This document shows positions 60,783-64,000 of a stretch of DNA of 64,000 bases, piece by piece. Made by a program: the position numbers and the translations under genes. The stretch is taken from assembly GCF_025643595.1 (NCBI RefSeq), contig NZ_CP102826.1, positions 3,534,001 to 3,598,000 of the forward strand, in the 5' to 3' direction. Every line of letters begins with the position of its first letter. Within the stretch, counting starts at the first letter, position 1. This stretch comes from Saccharopolyspora rosea (GTDB taxonomy: Bacteria; Actinomycetota; Actinomycetes; Mycobacteriales; Pseudonocardiaceae). Below the pieces are notes generated by a model, which saw only the letters and a list, made by a program, of their open reading frames with translations, did not search any database and had not been told where the DNA came from.

Positions 60783-61490
60783 ATGTCCACATCCACTTCG
60801 ACCGCTGAACCCTCCCAGGGGCCGCCGGCCCCGTCCCGTTCCTGGGCCGGGCGCAAGCCTGGCGAATCCGCCCGGATCACGCCCGGTACCGGGCGGCGCC
60901 GGGTTCCGTACCTGGTGCTCGGCGTGCTGCTGGTGGTGATCTGCGTGTCCGGCGCGGTGATCACCGTGCTGCAGGTCGGGAATCGGGAACTGATGCTGGT
61001 CCTGGCGCGGCCGGTGCACGTCGGCGATCTTCTGACACCGCAGGACCTGCGACAGGTCCCGCTGTCCCCGGATTCGGGAGCCGACCTGGTGCCCGCCAGC
61101 CAGGCGGCGACGGTCCTGGGCCATCCGGTCGGCTACTCCCTGCCGGCGGGGACCCTGCTTCCCCGCTCCGCGCTCGGCCGGCCACAGGTGCCGCCCGCAG
61201 GCCAGGCGATCGTGGCCGTCGCGGCGAAGCCGGGACAGTTTCCGCCTGACCTGGCGCCGGGTACCAGGGTCTGGGTGATCGTGGTCCCGGGCTCGCAAAG
61301 CAGCACGTCCACGACTCCGAGCCCGGACTTCGGTGGCCCGTGGTCGGCGGTGGTCACCAGCGTCGCAGCGCCGGGCAGTGATCAGTCCACGGTGGTCTCG
61401 CTGCAGTTGCCGGTCACCAGTGCCCGGCAGGTGGCCGCGGTGCCGTCCGGACAGTTGTCGTTGGTCGCCGTTCCCGCTGGAGGTCAGTGA
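60783..61490 (+). CDS. SAF domain protein (CpaB/RcpC-like)
   Basis: 235 residues. A membrane helix at about 42-65 (YLVLGVLLVVICVSGAVITV) precedes a SAF domain (LARPVHVGDLLTPQDLRQV, GYSLPAGTLLPRSAL). CpaB-like SAF proteins sit in the outer part of Flp pilus systems. The ATG has TGGAGGCGCC upstream. The stop overlaps the next start. Confidence 0.82.
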   Translation: MSTSTSTAEPSQGPPAPSRSWAGRKPGESARITPGTGRRRVPYLVLGVLLVVICVSGAVITVLQVGNRELMLVLARPVHVGDLLTPQDLRQVPLSPDSGADLVPASQAATVLGHPVGYSLPAGTLLPRSALGRPQVPPAGQAIVAVAAKPGQFPPDLAPGTRVWVIVVPGSQSSTSTTPSPDFGGPWSAVVTSVAAPGSDQSTVVSLQLPVTSARQVAAVPSGQLSLVAVPAGGQ

Positions 61491-62272
61491 TGCTGGTCGG
61501 GTTGTGTTCGGTGAAGGGCTCGCCAGGTGTGACCACGGCGGCGTTGGCGATGGCCGCGCGCTGGCCCGGCGGTGACCCGGTCGTGGTGGAGGCCGACCCA
61601 GCGGGCGGTGACCTCACCGCCCGGTTCCGGCTTCCGGCTTCACCCGGAGTGGTGTCGCTGGCCGCGGCGGCGCGGCGGCAATCCTCGGCGGATCTGGTGA
61701 CGGAGCACTCCCAGCGCCTACCGGGTGGGCTGCGCGTGGTGGCCGGGCCGGTGGCAGCCGAGCAAGCGCGAGCCGCGTTGGGCGTGCTCACCACCCGCGG
61801 ACTGCCCGCGCTGCGGGCCGCCGCCCGCTCCCCGGAGTCCGCGGTGCTGGTGGATGTCGGACGTGGGGATACGGCGTCCCCAGCGTTGCCGCTGGTGCGC
61901 GGGGCGGACGCGCTGATGGTGCTGGCGCGGCCCCGAGCCGACGAGTTGTCCCACGTCGCGACCCTGCTGGAGTCGGTGTCGACGTGGACCCGCACGCCGG
62001 GACTGGTGCTCGCCGGCGACGGCCACAGCCGCACCGAGGTGGAACGCGAGCTCGGAGTCCCAGTGATGGCCACGCTTCCTGACGATCCACGAGGCGCGTC
62101 GATCCTGTGTGGACAACCACGTGGACGCGCCCCGAATCGGTCCGCGTTGGGCCGCGCCGCTGCTCGCCTGAATCGCACGCTGCTCGGCCACGTCCAGGCA
62201 GGCCGCACCCACTCCGACGGGCTGGTCGCTGCCGCAGCGCCCACCACGGACAACGGGGAGGTGCCGCGATGA
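61490..62272 (+). CDS. MinD/CpaE-like ATPase, probably degenerate P-loop
   Basis: 260 residues. The N-terminus GLCSVKGSPGVTTAALAMAA matches the deviant Walker A of ParA/MinD proteins. The conserved lysine is KGSPGVTT (the usual KGGVGKT lacks here its second Lys). VEADPAGGDLTARF follows. It resembles CpaE-like localisation factors of Tad systems and may bind without hydrolysing ATP. TGATG overlap with the SAF stop. Confidence 0.8.
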   Translation: MLVGLCSVKGSPGVTTAALAMAARWPGGDPVVVEADPAGGDLTARFRLPASPGVVSLAAAARRQSSADLVTEHSQRLPGGLRVVAGPVAAEQARAALGVLTTRGLPALRAAARSPESAVLVDVGRGDTASPALPLVRGADALMVLARPRADELSHVATLLESVSTWTRTPGLVLAGDGHSRTEVERELGVPVMATLPDDPRGASILCGQPRGRAPNRSALGRAAARLNRTLLGHVQAGRTHSDGLVAAAAPTTDNGEVPR

Positions 62273-63681
62273 CGACCGAGGCACACCGCTTCCTCGATGC
62301 GACCGGCGCACCGCAGCCAAACACAACAGGGGCCGGCTACAGCGAAGGCGACGGTGGCCATCCGGGAGCGGCGGCACTGCGGGCACGGGTACGTCAGGCG
62401 GTCTCGGAAGGACTGGCCGAACGCCTCCGCGCCGATGAGCAGGCCGGCCGCCCCGCGATGGACCACCCGACCCGCCGTGCCCTGGCCGAACGACTCGCCG
62501 CGGACGCGGCCGACGCCCACGCCAATGAGGAGCTGACCCGTCCAAGCGGAGCGGGGTTGGTGCCCGACGAGGTGGAACGCCGCGTCGTGGCCTCGGTGCT
62601 CGACGAGATCTTCGGCATGGGCGGCCTGCAACCGCTGCTGGCCCGCGAGGACATCGAGAACATCAACGTCAACGGAGCCGACCGCGTCTTCGTGCGCTAC
62701 GCCGACGGCAGGCGGGCGCAGATGCCGCCGGTGGCCGACTCCGACGAGGAACTGATCGACCTGGTGCGGGCGCTGGCCGCGCGCTCCGGAGTGGAGGAAC
62801 GCCGCTTCGACCGGGGCTCGCCCGGGGTGAACGTGGAGCTGCCGGACGGCTCGCGGATGTTCGCGGTCATGGCCGTCACCGGCCGCCCGAGCGTGTCCAT
62901 CCGGCGGCACCGGTTCCAACAAGTCACCCTGGCCCAGCTCCGCTCGCTGGGCACCATCGACGCCGGGTTGGAAGCGCTGCTGTCGGCGATGGTGCGCGCC
63001 CGGTTCAACGTGCTCGTGGTCGGCGGCACCGCGATCGGCAAGACCACGATGCTGCGCGGGCTCGCTTCGGCAATTCCATCGAGTGAGCGACTGATCACCA
63101 TCGAGGACAACTTCGAGTTGGGCCTCGACCGCGACCCGGCCCATCCCGATGTGATCGCGATGCAGGCCCGGGAAGCCAACGTCGAGGGTGAGGGGGCGAT
63201 CTCGCAGGCCGAGCTGGTGCGGTGGGCGCTGCGCATGTCCCCGGACCGGGTCATCGTGGGTGAGGTCCGCGGCGCCGAGCTGGTGCCGATGGCCAACGCC
63301 ATGTCCCAGGGCAACGACGGGTCGATGGCCACCCTGCACGCCTCCACCTCCCGCGGGGCGTTCACCAAGCTCGCCACCTACGCCGCCCAGTCCCCGGAAC
63401 GGTTGGGCCTGGAGGCGACCAACCTGCTCATGGCCTCGGCGCTGCATTTCGTGGTGCACCTGGCCGAGGCGCGCGACGACAAGACCCGGGTAGTGGCCTC
63501 GATCCGCGAAGTCGTCGATGCCGACGAGAAGCAGATCATCTCCAACGAGGTCTACCGCCCCGACCCGACCGGTCGCGCAGTCCCCGGAGTGCCGTTGCGC
63601 ACCGAGACCGTCGAGCGGCTAGCCGAGACCGGGTTCGACGCAGGCGTGCTGGAGCGCCCCGAAGGGTGGTGGCGGCCATGA
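62269..63681 (+). CDS. CpaF/TadA-type secretion ATPase
   Basis: 470 residues. The core begins near residue 95. The Walker A is GGTAIGKTTMLRGL, followed by ITIEDNFELGL, VGEVRGAELVPM (Walker B-like) and MATLHASTSRGAF (His box). It powers pilus assembly or secretion in Flp/Tad systems. The ~90-residue N-terminus is Ala/Arg-rich and poorly conserved. The ATG overlaps the upstream stop. Confidence 0.9.
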   Translation: MTTEAHRFLDATGAPQPNTTGAGYSEGDGGHPGAAALRARVRQAVSEGLAERLRADEQAGRPAMDHPTRRALAERLAADAADAHANEELTRPSGAGLVPDEVERRVVASVLDEIFGMGGLQPLLAREDIENINVNGADRVFVRYADGRRAQMPPVADSDEELIDLVRALAARSGVEERRFDRGSPGVNVELPDGSRMFAVMAVTGRPSVSIRRHRFQQVTLAQLRSLGTIDAGLEALLSAMVRARFNVLVVGGTAIGKTTMLRGLASAIPSSERLITIEDNFELGLDRDPAHPDVIAMQAREANVEGEGAISQAELVRWALRMSPDRVIVGEVRGAELVPMANAMSQGNDGSMATLHASTSRGAFTKLATYAAQSPERLGLEATNLLMASALHFVVHLAEARDDKTRVVASIREVVDADEKQIISNEVYRPDPTGRAVPGVPLRTETVERLAETGFDAGVLERPEGWWRP

Positions 63682-64000
63682 CCGGAACCGTCCTGCTGGC
63701 CGCGGCCTGCGGGCTCGGCGTAGCGCTCGGAGGGCTGCTGCTCGTTCTCGCGTTCCGTGGCCACGCTCCCGCCACGCCGTCGCGCTGGCGAGACCAGCTT
63801 CGTCAGCTCCGGGACAGGGTCTCGGCGCGGCGAGCAGTGATCAGCCTGGCCGGCGGTCTGCTGGTCGCCCTCGTCACCGGCTGGGTCAGTGGTGGCGTGC
63901 TGACCGCGGCGGCGGTGTGGGCGCTGCCGCGGGTGCTGGGGCGGGACTCCGAGCAGGCCCGTCGAGTGGCCCGGATCGAGGCCGTTGCCGCCTGGACCGA
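63678..64000 (+). CDS. TadB-like type II secretion F family protein, 5' part
   Basis: The ATG overlaps the CpaF stop (ATGA). The first ~107 residues hold two membrane segments (VLLAAACGLGVALGGLLLVL and AVISLAGGLLVALVTGWVSG) and a typical RVARIEAVAAWT stretch just before the window edge. The rest lies outside. TadB is the inner-membrane core of the assembly machine. Confidence 0.82.
   Translation, partial: MTGTVLLAAACGLGVALGGLLLVLAFRGHAPATPSRWRDQLRQLRDRVSARRAVISLAGGLLVALVTGWVSGGVLTAAAVWALPRVLGRDSEQARRVARIEAVAAWT

Larger units (their letters stand above)
38139..64000. mobile_element. Integrative element next to tRNA-Leu, right end not reached
   Basis: Inferred from the tRNA-Leu plus tyrosine integrase pair, then about 25 kb of small unknown genes, XRE/DUF397 modules, an RbpA paralogue, toxin genes, gene remnants and a secretion-like module. 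No canonical actinomycete replication initiator or FtsK-like TraB is seen up to the edge. The region could hold more than one element, and the boundary on the right is unknown. Confidence 0.55.

Overview
This is high-GC actinomycete DNA. An EF-hand protein at 21220-21753 closely resembles calerythrin of Saccharopolyspora erythraea (177 residues, same EF-hand spacing, same VELLG end). Together with the accessory gene content this points to the Pseudonocardiales, possibly Saccharopolyspora or a near relative. That placement is an inference from protein resemblance, not from a marker gene.

Positions 1 to about 38.1 kb look like ordinary chromosome with embedded accessory loci. The left edge holds a PQQ cofactor operon (pqqC partial, a DoxX membrane gene, an unusually long pqqA, pqqD, pqqE). 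From 4235 to 21162 lies a compact divergent gene cluster around a shared promoter region at 15079-15330. The left arm (nine genes, minus strand, mostly with 1-4 base overlaps) encodes two DegT-type aminotransferases, a UbiA prenyltransferase, an FAD oxidoreductase, two acyl-CoA ligases, a methyltransferase, a family III CoA-transferase and an AhpD-like protein. The right arm (six genes, plus strand) encodes two Gfo/Idh oxidoreductases, a sugar isomerase-like protein, an M20 hydrolase, an Ldh2-type dehydrogenase and an unrecognised 139-residue protein. It reads as a small-molecule pathway with no PKS or NRPS; I cannot name the product. A nucleotide-sugar dehydrogenase follows, then secreted proteins and an Rhs polymorphic toxin (28083-32831) with a predicted PD-(D/E)XK nuclease end and likely immunity genes downstream. 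After these come an S-adenosylmethionine methyltransferase family gene, a class II glutamine amidotransferase, a XerC/D-like recombinase and an M20 peptidase.

A tRNA-Leu(GAG) at 38139-38224 marks the apparent left end of an integrated element that seems to run past the right edge. A tyrosine integrase and an AbrB-like gene sit beside it. The element carries a DUF397/XRE module, a run of small cysteine-containing or unknown proteins, and an RbpA paralogue. Next is a four-gene operon of DNA glycosylase, B12-type radical SAM, thymidylate kinase and Nudix proteins, then a gene broken by a 28-base tandem duplication. A second XRE module (DUF6879, XRE, DUF397) is followed by a WXG-type toxin/immunity set, a methyltransferase remnant, an FAD monooxygenase, and an XRE/ImmA/MAB_1171c-type membrane protein cassette with a divergent GGDEF gene. 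The window ends in a Tad/type II secretion-like module (prepilin peptidase, lipoprotein, secreted protein, SAF, MinD-like, CpaF, TadB-like).

The best candidates for undescribed systems are the glycosylase/radical SAM/TMP kinase/Nudix operon (44937-48391) and the divergent biosynthetic cluster (4235-21162). All family assignments come from reading motifs; no database search was run.
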